Made by a program: the position numbers and the translations under genes
Shown: one piece after another, positions 23,185 through 36,821 of the stretch
Numbering within the stretch: the first letter of the stretch is position 1
How the letters are laid out: the number at the start of each line of letters is the position of its first letter
Source of the DNA: Rhinopithecus roxellana
Taxonomy: Eukaryota > Chordata > Mammalia > Primates > Cercopithecidae
Length of the DNA stretch: 64,000 bases
Reading direction: 5' to 3'
NCBI RefSeq assembly: GCF_007565055.1
Contig: NC_044554.1
Location: forward strand, 145,017,463-145,081,462
The notes under the pieces: model-generated
Database searches by the model: none
Told to the model about the DNA's origin: nothing
The model's input: only the letters and a program-made list of their open reading frames with translations

Positions 23185-25861
23185 AAATTCACCTATAACA
23201 TTATTTTCTCCTAAAGTGAAGCCTGAGAAGATAGTTCTGTACCTTTGAACTTCTTAACATACGTGAACACCAAATATAAACAGAACTAATTTTGTGAAGG
23301 TTCACTTGACTTCTTTATGATAATTGGGATTACTGGAAACTATGAAATAAATACATAATTGCACACTTTCTCAAATAAAGTGACTCAGTATAAAATTTGG
23401 AAGTTCACAAAACCTTTTAAGGGAAAAAAATCTATATATTTAAGAATCAATATCTAAGTGTTCATAATATTCAACACACAATTTCTAAGCATCTACCATG
23501 TGCTAGCAATTAATCTTGAAGCTAGAATATCAAAGATGAGCAAGATATAGTCCCTCAAAATGAGGAGGAATCAAAACAATCATATATGGAAGGTGTCATA
23601 AATTGTATAGTTAGTTAAAAGAAAAAGCATATGAAATTGGAAAACAGAAGATGTATTTTACCTTTTTATGCTGCTTGAAAAAGGCATAAATGTCTTACTT
23701 TGCATAATATTCTCATTCCATCAAATGCAAAAACGAAAAACCAAAACTTCCTCTAATATCTCAATTTCTGCTATATGTTTATCCACAAAGGATAACATGG
23801 TTGAGGAACAAACTTACATCTTCGTAATTAGGTGCACTATAGATTTGAACGTATCATTTTTAGGATTTTTTTAAATAGATCAAGTCCTTTTTGTCAACTA
23901 AATTCTTGCTATTGGAAGCCACACATTGAGATATGAAACAATTAAGTGGTAATAGTATTGAGGCAACCATAGTAGTTCTGCCCAAACGATTCAATCAGAC
24001 TCTACTAATTGGTGATCCATGTTTCACTTCATAATCAAAATAAGAAGAGAGACTCATCTCTATGGAGCCCTTGAAAACTCTTTTCATCATCACTGTATCA
24101 CATTCTTAGCATTACATAGACCATACTGTTGCCAACACAGCACAATCAATGAGTTAGACCATTGCAGCCAAGAATACGTATTCAAAGATTATACTTGGAG
24201 AAACTGCAAGAGGAAAGATTGGGACTTGGGAATAGTGTCCCTGAGTTAGGAATCTAAATTTCCAGCACTGATCAGAATTTGTGAAAGGAGAGCAAAATAG
24301 AATAAACAGTTGTAGTTAGCAAAGACCATCCCTCAGCCAAACTAATAATTACCAGTCTCTTTTAGGAAGGAAAAACTGGAAAACTATCTCAAAACTAGCA
24401 ATGTAACCTTTACAGTTCGTTTCCTAAGACCATATACAATTTTCATTATAAATATGGGTTAATTTCCTGACTAAAGAACTTCAATTACAACTACATAAAC
24501 ACCATATTTCCAAGATTCAAAAACATATTACAATTTTAACCTTTATGAAGATTGTATATATTTTGTAATCACTGTGTCAAAAGAAACTTTGCCAGTTGCT
24601 AAGTAGAAAAATAAGCAATGAAACACCAATTGTAGTTTCTTCCTATACAGTTCCAAATGTAGCCATGCATAAGAGAAATACTTTTGCCTACCATTGACTT
24701 TTTCAACTCAATTAATGATGTATTGGTGCCAGAAATATTTAGATTTTTAAATTTGTAAAAGACTCGTAATCAACTTTGATTGTGCTATTGAAGAAAATGT
24801 TATTGAATTGTAAAATCAATTGAAAAACACCATATACATTTAATTTAATTTTTAATTTTTCCAAAAGACTGTTACTAAATCCATGGTGCATATTACAACT
24901 GAGGAAATACAGTGGCTACCTATACTCATCATTGATAAAATTGTGGATCTTCTTTCCAAGAAAATACATTTATGTATGTGTATCAATAATACTCTTTATA
25001 AATGCCAAAGGAACAAAAATTAGCTACCAGAAGTCAATTCATGAATATTTGGTTAAGAAACTTGATCTATATAATTAAATATTTACTCATTCATTTAGTT
25101 TGCATAAATTATTTTTTAAAAGGATTAAAAACTCCAGGACTTCCAGGGACCATCCAGGCAGCAGGAGTTGGAGAACATCAAGGTAAAAGGCCTTGGGAGA
25201 GGCATTGTGGTAACTGGAAGTCTTAGGCCCTCCTTAAAGGCACCCAGGTTGTGAATAAATAAATAAAGGGATAAATAATCAATAGTACTGTGCTAAGGCA
25301 ATAAATTATATCAGTAGGGATGAATTCACCTGAATATGTTACATTTAGCATTAGTGGTCTATTACTTGGGATTGGATTCGTGCCAAGTATTATGTCTGGG
25401 GAGTGTGAAGCTGATCTTGTCTAAGCACCCACTTCCAAAGAACTCACAAATATGTGGGATGGGAAAAATAAACATAATACAATAACATATGCCCAAGGGA
25501 TGCACCATTGCTGGGAGAACACAAAGCAACTGTGTATGAAGGGGATTTTTTTTCAAGAATGTGACCCTAAAAGGGATTTCAAGAGTGTGAGTTTTACTTC
25601 AAGAGTCCTAGCTCCCTGCCAGCTGTGCACTGGCCTATTTCTGGGGATACTATTAAAGTATCTCATGAGTTTACAAAGTTATGCCTTTTATTGAAATGTG
25701 TTTTATAAGAACAAAAACTCAGAGAATACTTAATGCTTCTATTACTCGAGTAAAGGTTTGCCATATTAAACATTTGGAAAAATATTCATTAATATATGTT
25801 GTTTTACTTCCCCAGAATGGATAAACATGGGGTGCATTAGGCTGAGTCCAATTATTAAAAA
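23185..25861. other. Intergenic DNA, no gene seen
   Basis: Mostly unique AT-rich sequence. An old SINE/LINE relic ('catctaccatgtgctagc') is possible near 23,480-23,610. Small open frames at 23,668, 24,019, 25,002 and 25,452 (all plus strand) show no protein-like features. Confidence 0.5.
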
Positions 25862-26030
25862 GAAAAACATAAAAATGTTAAAAAAAAAAAACTTTTCAAC
25901 ACACAAATGAAAAAATGCTGAATGTCAAAGACAAAATCTTAAAAACAGCAAGAGAATAAAAAGTATGTCACTTAAGGGAAACCCTATAACATTAACATCT
26001 GAATTCTCATTAAAAAAAAAAAAAATAGAT

Positions 26031-26308
26031 CCAGCACTTTGGGAGGCCGAAGTGGGTAGATCACAAGGTCAAGAGATTGAGACCATCCTGGCCAACATGG
26101 TGAAATCCCGTCTCTACTAAAAATTCAAAAATTAGCTGAGCATGGTGGTGGGCGCCTGTAGTCCCAGCTACCCGGGAGGCTGAGGCAAGAGAATCGCTTG
26201 AAACCTGGAAGGCAGAAGTTGCAGTCAGCCGAGATTGCGCCACTGCACTCAAGCCTGGCAACAGAGCTAGACTCTGTCTCAAAAAAAAAAAAAAAAAAAA
26301 AAAAAAAA
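26031..26308 (+). mobile_element. 5'-truncated Alu, sense
   Basis: It starts at 'ccagcactttgggaggcc', so about 30 bp are missing, and ends in a 28-A tail (26,281-26,308). The middle follows Alu S-type sequence ('attagctgagcatggtggtg'). Confidence 0.93.
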
Positions 26309-28398
26309 GAAGCAGAAAAGTAGCAGGATAACATACATGATGAAATAGAGATATTCACAGATTAAAAAATTGAGAGAATTTTTGACTAGCATATCTCCCT
26401 CTCACTAGAAATACTAAAGAAGTTTCTTCAGGCTGACAGGATGTGACTCCAGGTGATAATTTGAATTCACATGGAAAACCAGTGCCAGAAAAGGTAGTTT
26501 CATAATTATTAAATACAGTATAAATAAATATTTCTTCTCCTTAGTTATTTTAAATGATTTAAATAAATTTGCATAAAACTATATATGTATGTGTGTTTGT
26601 GGGTGTGTGTATATATATAGTGTATTAATGGGCCTATAACATAAAGAAAGATAATATATTTAACCCTGACAGCACAAAGAAGATGGATGAAAACAAAGAT
26701 GTATTGGAATGACTCCAGATAATAACTCAAACCTACAGGAACAAATAAAGAGGACCAGAAATTATAAATAAGATTTAAATAACAAAAGCTGTAAATACAT
26801 ACTTGCTATCCTTTCTTCTCTCACAGTATTTAAAAATTATAACATTGTATAAAATGATTACAATAATGTTGTTGCAATATTTATAGATGTAATATGTATA
26901 ATAATAGCACAAAGAGGGAAAAAGAGAATACAGCTGTATAGTAGTAACTTTTCTATATATTACTAGATTGGGTTAGTATAAATCTAAAGCTGATTCTGAG
27001 AAGTTAAGCTGTATATAATAAGCCTTAGAGCAACCAGTCAGAAAATAATTTTTAAAATATATGATGAAAAAAAGTATTAAAATAATTAAAACGTTACATT
27101 GGAATATATTCACTTAATGAAAAACAGGCCCTAAAGGAGGAACAGAAGAACAAAAAAGACATGTGAGATACAGAAAACAAAAAGTTAATTGGCAGATGTA
27201 AATTCAACTATATCAATAACATTAAATGTGAATATATGAAATATCCCAACCAATTGACAGAGTTGTCAAACTAGATTTTTAAAACAGGTAGATTCAACTA
27301 TATGCTGTTTACAGTATATACACATTAGAGTCAAAGATAAAAACAGATTTAAAGTAAAAGGATGAAAAAATATATATAACGCAAATAGCACCCACAAGAA
27401 AGCTGGAGTGGCTATACTAATATGAGATTAAATAAACTTTAAAACAAAAAGTTTTATTAATGAGAAAGATAAATTGTATAATTATAACAGGGTGAATTCA
27501 TTGGGAAGATATAACAATTATAAACAACTAATATGAATGTTCCAAAACACATGAAGGAAAACTTGACAGAAATGAAGGGAGAAATAGAAAACTCAACAAT
27601 TATAGTTGGGGACTTCAAGACCCTACTTTCAATAATGGATAGAACAACTAGGCAGAAGATCAACTGTAAACAAATTAGACTTAACAAACATCTAAGAGAC
27701 ACTCCACTCAACAATGACAGAACATTCATTCTTGCCAGTTCACATGACACACTCCACAGGTTAGACACACATTAGGCCATAAAACAAACCTACACTTTCA
27801 AAATAAATTTGAAAATGTAGAAATAATATAAAGTATGTTCTCTAATCACAATGGGATGAAATTAGAAGTCAATTACAGATATTTTTTAAAACTCACAAAA
27901 AAAGTGAAAATTAAACAATGTATTCCTAAAAAACTAATGAGTCAAAGAAAAAATCAAAAGGGAAATTAGAAAATACTTTGTGATGAATACAAATAAAAAC
28001 ACAACATACCAAAATTTACAAAATAAAATTAAAGCAGTACTTACTGGGAAAGTTACATGTGCCTATATTAAAAAAAAGAAAGAAATACACCATATGAATA
28101 ATCTAATCTTGTGCCTTAAAATGCTAAAAAAAATAAGAGCAAAGTAAACCTAAAATGGAAGAAAGGAAGTGACAAAATTTGAACAGAAATTGACAACAAT
28201 AATATAAAAATAAGAGCTAAGAATCAGTTCAAAACATAGTTTTATGAACAGATCAACAAAAACTGATGAACCTTTAGCTAGAATGACCAAGAAAAAAATG
28301 ATGAGGCTTAAATTAATAGAATCAGAAATGAAAGAGAGGACATATCTACTAACCTTAGAGAAAGAAAATTAATTATAAAGAATACTAAAAAGAATCAT

Positions 28399-28692
28399 GG
28401 CCAGGCGTGGTGGCTCAAGCCTGTAATCCCAGCACTTTGGGAGGCCGAGACAGGTGGATCACAAGGTCAGGAGATCCAGACCATCCTGGCTAACATGGTG
28501 AAACCCCATCTCTACTAAAAAAAAAATACAAAAGACTAGCGAGGTGAGGGGGCGGGTGCCTGTAGTCCCAGTTACTTGGGAGGCTGAGGCAGGAGAATGG
28601 CATGAACCCAAAAGACGGAGCTTGCAGCGAGCTGAGATCCGGCCACTGCACTCCAGTTTGGGCGACAGAGCGAGACTCCGTCTCAAAAAAAA
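28399..28692 (+). mobile_element. AluY of the Old World monkey type, sense
   Basis: It has 'ggctcaagcctgtaatcc' and 'gagatccggccactgcac', like the copy at 14,341, with more CpG decay. The target-site duplication 'aaaaagaatcat' (28,387-28,398) recurs after the A-tail, ending at 28,703. Confidence 0.93.
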
Positions 28693-28709
28693 AAAAAGAA
28701 TCATATACA

Positions 28710-28827
28710 GGCCAGGTGCAGTGGCTCATGCCTGTAATCCCAGCACTTTTGGAGGGTGAGGTGGGCAAATTGCTTGAGCCCAGGAGTTCAAGACCAGCCT
28801 AGGTGACATGGCAAACCCTTTCTCTAC

Positions 28828-28862
<35 letters not shown>

Positions 28863-29011
28863 AGCAGGGGGTGGTGGCATATGCCTGTGGTCCCAGCTAC
28901 TCAGGTGGCTAAGATGGGAGGATCACCTCATCTGAGGAGGTTTAGGCTACAGTAAGCTGTGAGCACACCACTGCACTCCAGCCAGGGTGATACAGCAAGA
29001 CCTTGTCTCAA
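28710..29011 (+). mobile_element. Old Alu (J type), sense
   Basis: It starts 'ggccaggtgcagtggctcat' and ends 'gcaagaccttgtctca'. It is strongly diverged. Its middle A-rich linker has expanded to 32 uninterrupted As (28,829-28,860). Confidence 0.9.
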
Positions 29012-29834
29012 TAGATAAATTAGTGAATCACCTACAAATATATCAAATAGTATAGATTAAAAAGAAAAATTTTTACAACAACACAAACTACCCAAATTAA
29101 CACAAGAATATACCATCTGAATAGCACTATAACAAGTAAAGAATATGAATTCATAATCCAAAGTATATCCACAAGAAAAGCTGTGGCTTCACAGCTAAAT
29201 TTTATCAAACATTTAAAGAATACAAATTACTCACAAACTCTTTCAAAAAATTAAAGATGAGAGAATACTTCCTAACTCAGTCTACAAGGTTAGTGTTATC
29301 CCGATACCAAAACAAGTCAAAGACATCAAAAGAAAACTTGGGATCAATGTCTCATAAAAATCGATACAAAAATCTTCAACAAAATTCTAGCCATGTGAAT
29401 CTAACAAATCCAACAACATGGAAAAAGAATTATACACAATGAAAAAGTGGAATTTATCCCAGGAATGCAAGGTTGGTTTAATATCTGGAAATCAATTAAT
29501 GTTAATACATCATATCAATGCAATAAAATACAAAAGCCACATTAGCATCTCCATAGACTCAGAAAAAGCATTTTACAAACTCCAACACTGTTTCATAATA
29601 AATATACTCAACAAACTAGGAATAGAAGGTAATCTTCTCGACCTCATAAAGGGCATCTACAAAAAACCCACAACTAACACTTCATGGTGAAAGACTAGAG
29701 GTTTTTCTACCTAATATCAGAAGTAAGACAAGGATGTCCACTCTCATACTTCTATTCAAAATTCTACTGGAAGTTCTAGCCATAGCAATTAAGTAAGATA
29801 AAGAAAGAAAAGTCATCTAGAGCTTAGCTATACA

Positions 29835-30129
29835 TTTTTTTTGGAGACAGAGTCTCACTCTGTCACCCAGGCTAGAGTGCACTGGCACAATCTTGGCTCT
29901 GCAATCTTCACCTCCACCTCCTGGGTTCAAGTGATTCTTGTACCTCAGTCTCCCAAGTAGCTGGCACTATAGGTGCACACCTCCACACTTGGCTAATTTT
30001 TGTATTTTTAGTAGAGATGAGGTTTCACCATGTTGGCCAAGCTTGTTTTGAACTCCTGAGCTCAAGGGATCTGCCAGCCTCGGCCTCTCAAAGTACTGGG
30101 ATTACAGGTATGAGCCACCATGCCTGGCC
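29835..30129 (-). mobile_element. Alu, antisense, inside L1M ORF2
   Basis: It has 'gagacagagtctcactctg' and ends 'ccaccatgcctggcc'. It is diverged and has a short T-tail of 8. It lies where the L1M reverse-transcriptase region should be. Confidence 0.93.
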
Positions 30130-30486
30130 ATCTCTACATATCATTACATTTATTTTTATTTTTTGAATTCTGCCTTGATCTTGGAAAAATTTCTAAATAT
30201 AAATGCACTTTAGAAATAATTAGCAGAACTAATAAATGAGTTCAGTAAGGTTGCAGGATCAATATTTAAAAATTAATAGTCTTTCTGTATACTTGTGATG
30301 AACAATATGAAAATGAAATTAAGAAAAATATTTAATTTACAGTAGCATAAAAATAAGATAATTACAAATAAAAATTTTAAAAGAAGAGCAAAACATACTG
30401 TGAAAACTACAAAACTGTTGAAATAAATTAAAGAATATCTATATAAATGGAAAAATATCCTATATTCATGGATTGGAAGACTTAAT

Positions 30487-30794
30487 TTTTTTTTTTTTTT
30501 TTTTTTTTTTTTGAGACAGAGTCTCGCTCTGTCTCCCAGGCTGGAGTGCAGTGGCCGGATCTCAGCTCACTACAAGCTCCGCCTCCCGGGTTTACGCCAT
30601 TCTCCTGCCTCAGCCTCCCGAGCAGCTGGGACCACAGGCGCCCGCCACCTCGCCCGGCTAGTTTTTTGTATTTTTTAGTAGAGACGGGGTTTCACCGTGT
30701 TAGCCCGGATGGTCTCGATCTCCTGACCTCGTGATCCACCCGTCTCGGCCTCCCAAAGTGCTGGGATTACAGGCTTGAGCCACCGCGCCCGGCC
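30487..30794 (-). mobile_element. AluY of the Old World monkey type, antisense
   Basis: The youngest-looking Alu here: most CpGs are kept, a long T-tail is present, and it has the reverse-strand markers 'gtggccggatctcagctc' and 'acaggcttgagccaccg'. A perfect 12-bp target-site duplication 'ggaagacttaat' (30,475-30,486 and 30,795-30,806) frames it. Confidence 0.97.
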
Positions 30795-33783
30795 GGAAGA
30801 CTTAATATTTTTAAGATGACAATACTGCCCCAAGGATGTACAGATTTCCCTGCACTCCCTATTGGAATCCCAGCTAATTTCTTTGTAGAAATTGGCAAGC
30901 TGATTCTAAAATCTCTGTGGAAACTCAAGAGACTAGTATAGACAAAACAATCTTGAAATAAATAAATTAGAAGGACTCATATTGCCCAATTTCAAAACTT
31001 AACTGCAAAGCAACATTGATCAAACAGTATGATGTTGATATAAGGATAGACATAGACATATAGATCAAATGAACAGAATTAAGAACCTAAACTTACATGT
31101 CTATGGTCAACTAATTTTTAACAAGGATTCCAAGGTCATTCAATGGAGAAATAATAATTATTTTGACAATTGGTGTTGGCACATATTGATAATCACATGC
31201 AACAGAATAAATTTTACCATACATCAAAATTAACTTAAATTGAGTCGAAGACCTCAATGTAAGTACAAAACTACAAGACCCTTAGAAGAAAACTTAGGGA
31301 TAAGTCTTCATGACCCTGGATTTGGCAATAAATTATTAGATATGAAATCAAAAATATGAACAACAACAAAAAAATAGATAAATTGGACATTATCAAGATC
31401 AAAAACTTTTGTGCTTAAAGACAATAGAAAGAAAGGAAGAGAAAACCCACAGAATGGGATAAAACATCTGCAAATCATATGTATAGTAGCAAACTTTTGT
31501 CTAGAATATACATATCTTGTACAACTCAACAATAGGAAGAAAAATAACCCAATTTATAAAGACACATATGATTAAAATATACAGCCCTCCAAAGAAGACA
31601 TATTAATGGATATGAGAAGATGCACATGAAAAGGCTTGACATCATTAGCCATCAGAGAAATGTAAATAGAAACCACAAGATTCTACTTCACACCCACGAA
31701 GATGGCTAGAATAAAAAAGTCAGATGATAACATGTGTTGAAAAGGATGTGGAAAAATTGGAATACTCATACAGTACTGATGGGAATGTAAAATGGTGCAT
31801 TCACTATGGAAGATACTCTGGTAGTTCCTCAAATGGTTAAGCATGGAGCTATCATATGGCTCAGCACCTCACTCCTGGCTACAAACACTCAAGGGGAATG
31901 AAAACATAAATCCAAACTAAAACTTGTACATGAATATCTACAGCAGCATCAATTATAACAGTGAAAAAGTGGAACGAACTCAAATTTTCATCAGCTGATG
32001 AATGCATAAGCAAAATGTACACTCATATACGGTCATAAAGAGAACTGAAGTACTGATATGTGCTGCAACATTGATAAACCTTGAAAACACTAGGCTAAGT
32101 GAAAAAAGTCACAAAAGACCACCTATCATATAATTCCATTAATATAAAATGTCCAAAACAGGCAAATCAACAAAGATAAAAAGTAGATTAGTCATTGTTT
32201 AGGAAGAGTTGGGGATAGGAACATAGAAAGGTGACAGTTAAATAGTATCAGTTTGTTTTTGAGAAAACAAAAATGTTATTAAATGTTCTGTATTGGTCTT
32301 TGCACTATAAATATATTAAAAAGCATTGGTTTGTACACTTAAAATGGGTGAACTGTATGCTATGTGTACTATTTCTGAGTAAGCTGTAAAAAATCTACTT
32401 TTTAACATATCAGTTGTAGAACTGAACAATATTTACAAAATTTGAAAGAGCATATGACCAAGTATTTTTTTCCCATTGAAAGCTTGTGTTAATTATATCT
32501 CTGTTGCTGATTCATTAACATGCAATTCATTAGCGTGCCTTCTGAGGCAGTATTTGCTGACTAAGAGAACTGATACATTTTTTACTTAGTGAACCTTGGT
32601 TGGATGCTTTTCTTTTTTCCCTCTGAACCATGATGCTGTGCTTGACAACATTAGATTTAACTTAGTTCTGGGAAGGTTCATTTCCAGTTCCAAACTCAGA
32701 TCTCAGGAATTGCGAGGGCGTCTTACATTTTGTAAAAATGCAAAACATATTCTTTCCTCTAAATTTGAATGATGAAGTAGATTTCATGTGACACTGATGA
32801 GCAAGACAGCAAGTTCAAAAGCCCAGTTTTTAGACATATATAAATTAATACATAGCTATATATAAATTAATACATAGCAAAGCCCAAAATGTGCTTTGCA
32901 GAAGTTCTTGTTCCTGTGGCTGAGACATTAGTGGAAATGAGGAGGGGTGCTGTGCGGGTACTGCCAAGAAGAGGCAGGAGGAACAGTCCTGGCGAGGGCT
33001 TCCCCTGACTTACTCTAATGCAGTGACTTCCTGCTAGCTCTCCTACAAAAGCTATGTCTGTGGAAGAAGAATAAAAGCAAACTTTTTTATGAAAGGGGGA
33101 TAGTGGGGAAGAGAAAAGAGATAGTATGGTTATTTATCAGATATTTAATTGTAGAATTGAAGTGCTGCAGAGACACTGACTCAGAATTATTTAGGAGACA
33201 CTGGCAGCCTCAAATCCTCAAGGCTGACAGCACTGAACATGTGTCATTTATTGGAGTAGGAAGCATGGTATTGCCCTCAAGACATGAAATTATGTGCTAA
33301 CTGCCCTCACCCTAAGAAGTTGACTATGTTTTCTAGGTTTCTCTGGTTGTTGATTGTGTGGTTTCAATGTACACAAGTAGCAGGACTATTGCCAAAAGAA
33401 GTATTATGGCTTGCAAAGAGTGACATACAAGATTTATTTCACATCTGTCTATTTTTCTATTCCTCTATGTCTATACCTAGTGGCAATAATCCCAAAATTT
33501 TTGCAAAAATGTGCCAAGATGTTTCATTTTAATATTAAATCAAATATTAACTTGTTAGTGCCTACCTATTCTTCTGACCCAATAGAAACCCACTTATTAT
33601 TTTTAAGACAGAAACAGCTTTAAAACCCTTCCCATTGCTGGGGAATAGCCATCCTTATTCCAACTGCACTTGCGGGGAGTCACTGCAAGTAAATTAGATT
33701 TACCAAGAGAAAGGGAGCAGCTGAAGATGAAAACAATTTACCCCACCAAAATATTATTATTTAGGAGTCTAGCCTCCTAACCC

Positions 33784-33831
33784 TCATCTCTCTCTCTCTC
33801 TCTCAAACACACACACATACACACACACTCT
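33784..33831. repeat. Compound (CT)n-(CA)n microsatellite
   Basis: A run of CT dinucleotides passes into interrupted CA dinucleotides. Simple sequence, likely length-variable. Confidence 0.9.
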
Positions 33832-35546
33832 TTTGCACTTTTCACTGTAGCTTGGAAAGAACTTAAGTGTCCCCAAGGCTAGTAACAAATTCAGATTTGA
33901 GGTAGTGAATTGGTGCTGTTGGTTGCACTGCAGCCATGCTGGCATTAGACAGAGAGCTGAGAAATTCTGTTTTCAACATGCACAGAATTGGAAAGGAGGA
34001 GAAAACGTCAGAGAAATAGCTTTTCTTCTTTTCCAGAAAAGTGAACAGTGATATTCTCATGTTTTCTATGATAATAATGACCACAATTATAACAAGATTG
34101 TGTAGTTTTTAGGAAGTATGAAGTGCCAGATGCTAGCCTAAATCTTTTACACAGATAATCTCATTTAAACGACACACCTTTATGGATAGGTAACATTATT
34201 ACTTAGCAAATGTGAGAACGGTGTGGAGAGATTGGGCACCTTGCACAGTATCACATTGCTGAGTTGGCACAAGGGAGATTTGAATCAAAAGCACTGACCT
34301 TGGATGCCAAGGGCCTCACCCATGTGTAGCAGTAAACGGGGGTCTTGGGTAAGTGAACAAAACACATGGCCTGCATATTAGTTCAATTCACCAACCATTA
34401 AATTTAAAATCTTCTATGTACAATAAGAATCATGAAATCCAAATACATTTCTTCCTATCCCATATTAAAATTCAATCACTAGAATTAAATAAGGAGGCAA
34501 AAATTTTACTTAATTTATATTTAGAAATTATTTTTGTGGTTGAAAAGAAGGGCTTTTAGTCATATGCATACAATACAATGTTTAATTCATAAAGCATTAA
34601 AAAAAACACATGAGACTGGGTTACAGATTGATCGATATTCTATGAACATGACTAAAGAGTCCTATATAAAGTACCATAAAGTTAAAAGAAAACAAGTCTC
34701 CCTGCTGAACAGTCATGACAGAATTGCTGCTTAAAAATAGATCAATCATATGATTTAAACAATTCCTCTGGAGGATAGGGAGGGGACATGAAGAAACTGC
34801 AATATTTAAAATATTAAAAAGTCCTTCTAGGGGCTTGAGAACAAACGCAGCTTTAACAATGTGGGCACTAAGCCCAAAACTGCCAAGTTGCCTTTGGGGA
34901 TAAAGACATTTAACTATGTTCCTAAATGTATAACAAAAAAGAATGCTTTCCTCTTCTTCTACCTCCCCTGTAATAAACAGTCAAAGATGCACCGTGTGAA
35001 AATAATACATTTGGGCTTTGAGACCATATGCTGACACTGAGAATCTAAAATGGGCTGACTCATGAGCCTTGTGAATTTTTCTTCATTGTCCTGATTAATA
35101 AGGTTAGTTGAAGTCAAGTTATGAGAAAACCAGTTGAGCAAAGACAGATCATTCTTCTTTCTTTTTGGAAAATACCACCCAGCTTTTAATTACACGTGTT
35201 GTATTTACAACAAGAAGTCAATAGCTTGTTCAACTTTACTAACAATAAAAACAGCATTTGGAAAAATTTTTAAGCAGAATATATAAAAATAATAATAGGT
35301 TGTAATTGGCTAGATCTCCCCAGCCCCACTAAAGGAGTCATTTTGACAAGAGAGATACGACATTGAGTAAGGGGTAAAGTCATGGTGTTTGGAACCTGAG
35401 AGACTTAAATAGAACTCATGGGTCTGTCAGTTAAATGACTGTGGAATCCTGGATAAGTTATTCAAACCTCTCTGAACTTCATTACCTTATTTATGAAATG
35501 GGGGTTATATATATTACACTATGAGTTACTTTAAGGATTAGAGATT

Positions 35547-35570
35547 ATATATATGTATGTGTGTGTGTGT

Positions 35571-35614
<44 letters not shown>
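35547..35614. repeat. Compound (TG)n-(TA)n microsatellite
   Basis: Interrupted TG dinucleotides are followed by an uninterrupted TA run of over 30 bp (about 35,579-35,614), directly after the MIR at 35,370-35,555. Long TA runs can form cruciforms and are length-unstable. Confidence 0.92.
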
Positions 35615-35617
<3 letters not shown>

Positions 35618-36440
35618 TAGTTACTAGTACTAATTCCCATTATAAACAACTGATTGTTAATCTGATGAGCCAATTGGCTCACAGGTATGGCTCCTACCAA
35701 GATGTTCTTTGATCTGACTGTAATGTCTACCATAGTTTCCATGCTTTAGCTTTATTTAGGTGCTTTAGCTTTACTAAACATGTTGGACTCATAGGAAACT
35801 CTATATTTTTATTGCTCTTGCAATAGGCAAAGTACAAGAAGAAATAAAGGGTAATTTGGTATCCAAACTTTAGCCCTTATATAAAACAACAACCTGAATA
35901 CTTATTCATCAAATATGTATGTAGCTTTCCTTGCATGCTCCACATTCACATTACAGAGGTGACTGAAAAATACAATACCCTGACCCTATAAAATTTACAT
36001 TTGTAGGATAAGGTGGGAGTGAGAGGGCCAGAGCTACTTGGTTGGAAAGGCAAGAAAGAAAGGCTATGGGGAAACACAAGGCAAGTTTTCAGGTGGGCTG
36101 TGGATGGTTTATGTGAATCTACGTGAGAAAGAACAGCCATGAGAACAGTTGTTCTCGCCTAACACAATTAAAGAAGTATTTTTTAGACTATTTGAATGTT
36201 GTCACATTCTGGGTGTCCACTTCCAATCTTAATTCAGATTCTGCTTAATTATTTCAGCACTGTTTAAAATCCAAAAGCCATGCCAATATATCTCCTATGA
36301 ATCCCACCTGTAATTGTCAGGACCATAAAATATGTTGTAAGTTTTCCATAATATCAGTAGGAATTGAGGGAAGAAATTTTACCCCTAGGGTACTTGAGGC
36401 AGCATCTTTTCAATACTGCTTGGGCAGAAAAAAAGGACTC

Positions 36441-36821
36441 TGTTATGGGCCAAATTATGTCCCCTAAAATTTATATGTGAAACTCTTAATCCCCAGTAGT
36501 ACCTCATAATGTGACTATATTTGGAGATAGAGTCTTTAAAAAGGTAAATACAGTTAAATGAGGTCATTAGGGCAGGCCCTCATTCAATATGACTGGTGTC
36601 CTCACAAGGAAAGGAGATTAGGGGCAGACACAGAGGGAAGGCCATGTGAAGACACAGAGAGGTGAAATTCTGCAAGCCAAGGAGAGTCTTCAGAAGAAAC
36701 CAACCCTGCAGACACCATGATCACAAATTTCCAGCCTCCAAAATTGTGAGATAATAAATCATTGTTGTTTAAGCCATGCAGTTTGTGGTCCTCTATTATG
36801 GCAGCTGTAGGTAATTAATTC
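36441..36821 (+). mobile_element. MLT1-type LTR (ERVL-MaLR)
   Basis: The classic order is present: 'tgttatgggccaaattatgt', 'actatatttggagatagagt', 'aatatgactggtgtcctcac', 'gaagacacagagaggtgaaa', 'gagataataaatcattgttg', ending 'taggtaattaattca'. The full length (381 bp) is kept. It is the only substantial transposable element I recognise in the right half. Confidence 0.93.

Larger units (their letters stand above)
25862..32392 (+). mobile_element. Long L1M with nested Alus, sense
   Basis: An ORF1-end remnant near 25,900 ('tcttaaaaacagcaagagaa') is followed by diverged ORF2 ('gctggagtggctatactaat', about 27,400; 'aggaatgcaaggttggttta', about 29,461; 'agaactaataaatgagttca', about 30,225) and an L1M 3' end ('gggtgaactgtatgctatg'). 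The frame is broken throughout. Five Alus are nested; the one at 29,835 sits near the reverse-transcriptase core. The 5' limit is uncertain. Confidence 0.8.
32393..36440. other. Repeat-poor intergenic DNA with MIRs and microsatellites
   Basis: Antisense MIR at about 34,115-34,310 and sense MIR at about 35,370-35,555 ('ttcattaccttatttatgaa'). A 20-22-bp tandem pair 'tatataaattaatacatagc' lies at 32,837-32,878. No gene is seen; short frames at 33,103-33,623 lack features. Confidence 0.55.

Noticed and set aside
1..32392. Search for HDAC9 3' exons expected upstream by synteny
   Set aside because: No histone-deacetylase-like exon was recognised; the HDAC9 end should lie well outside the window.
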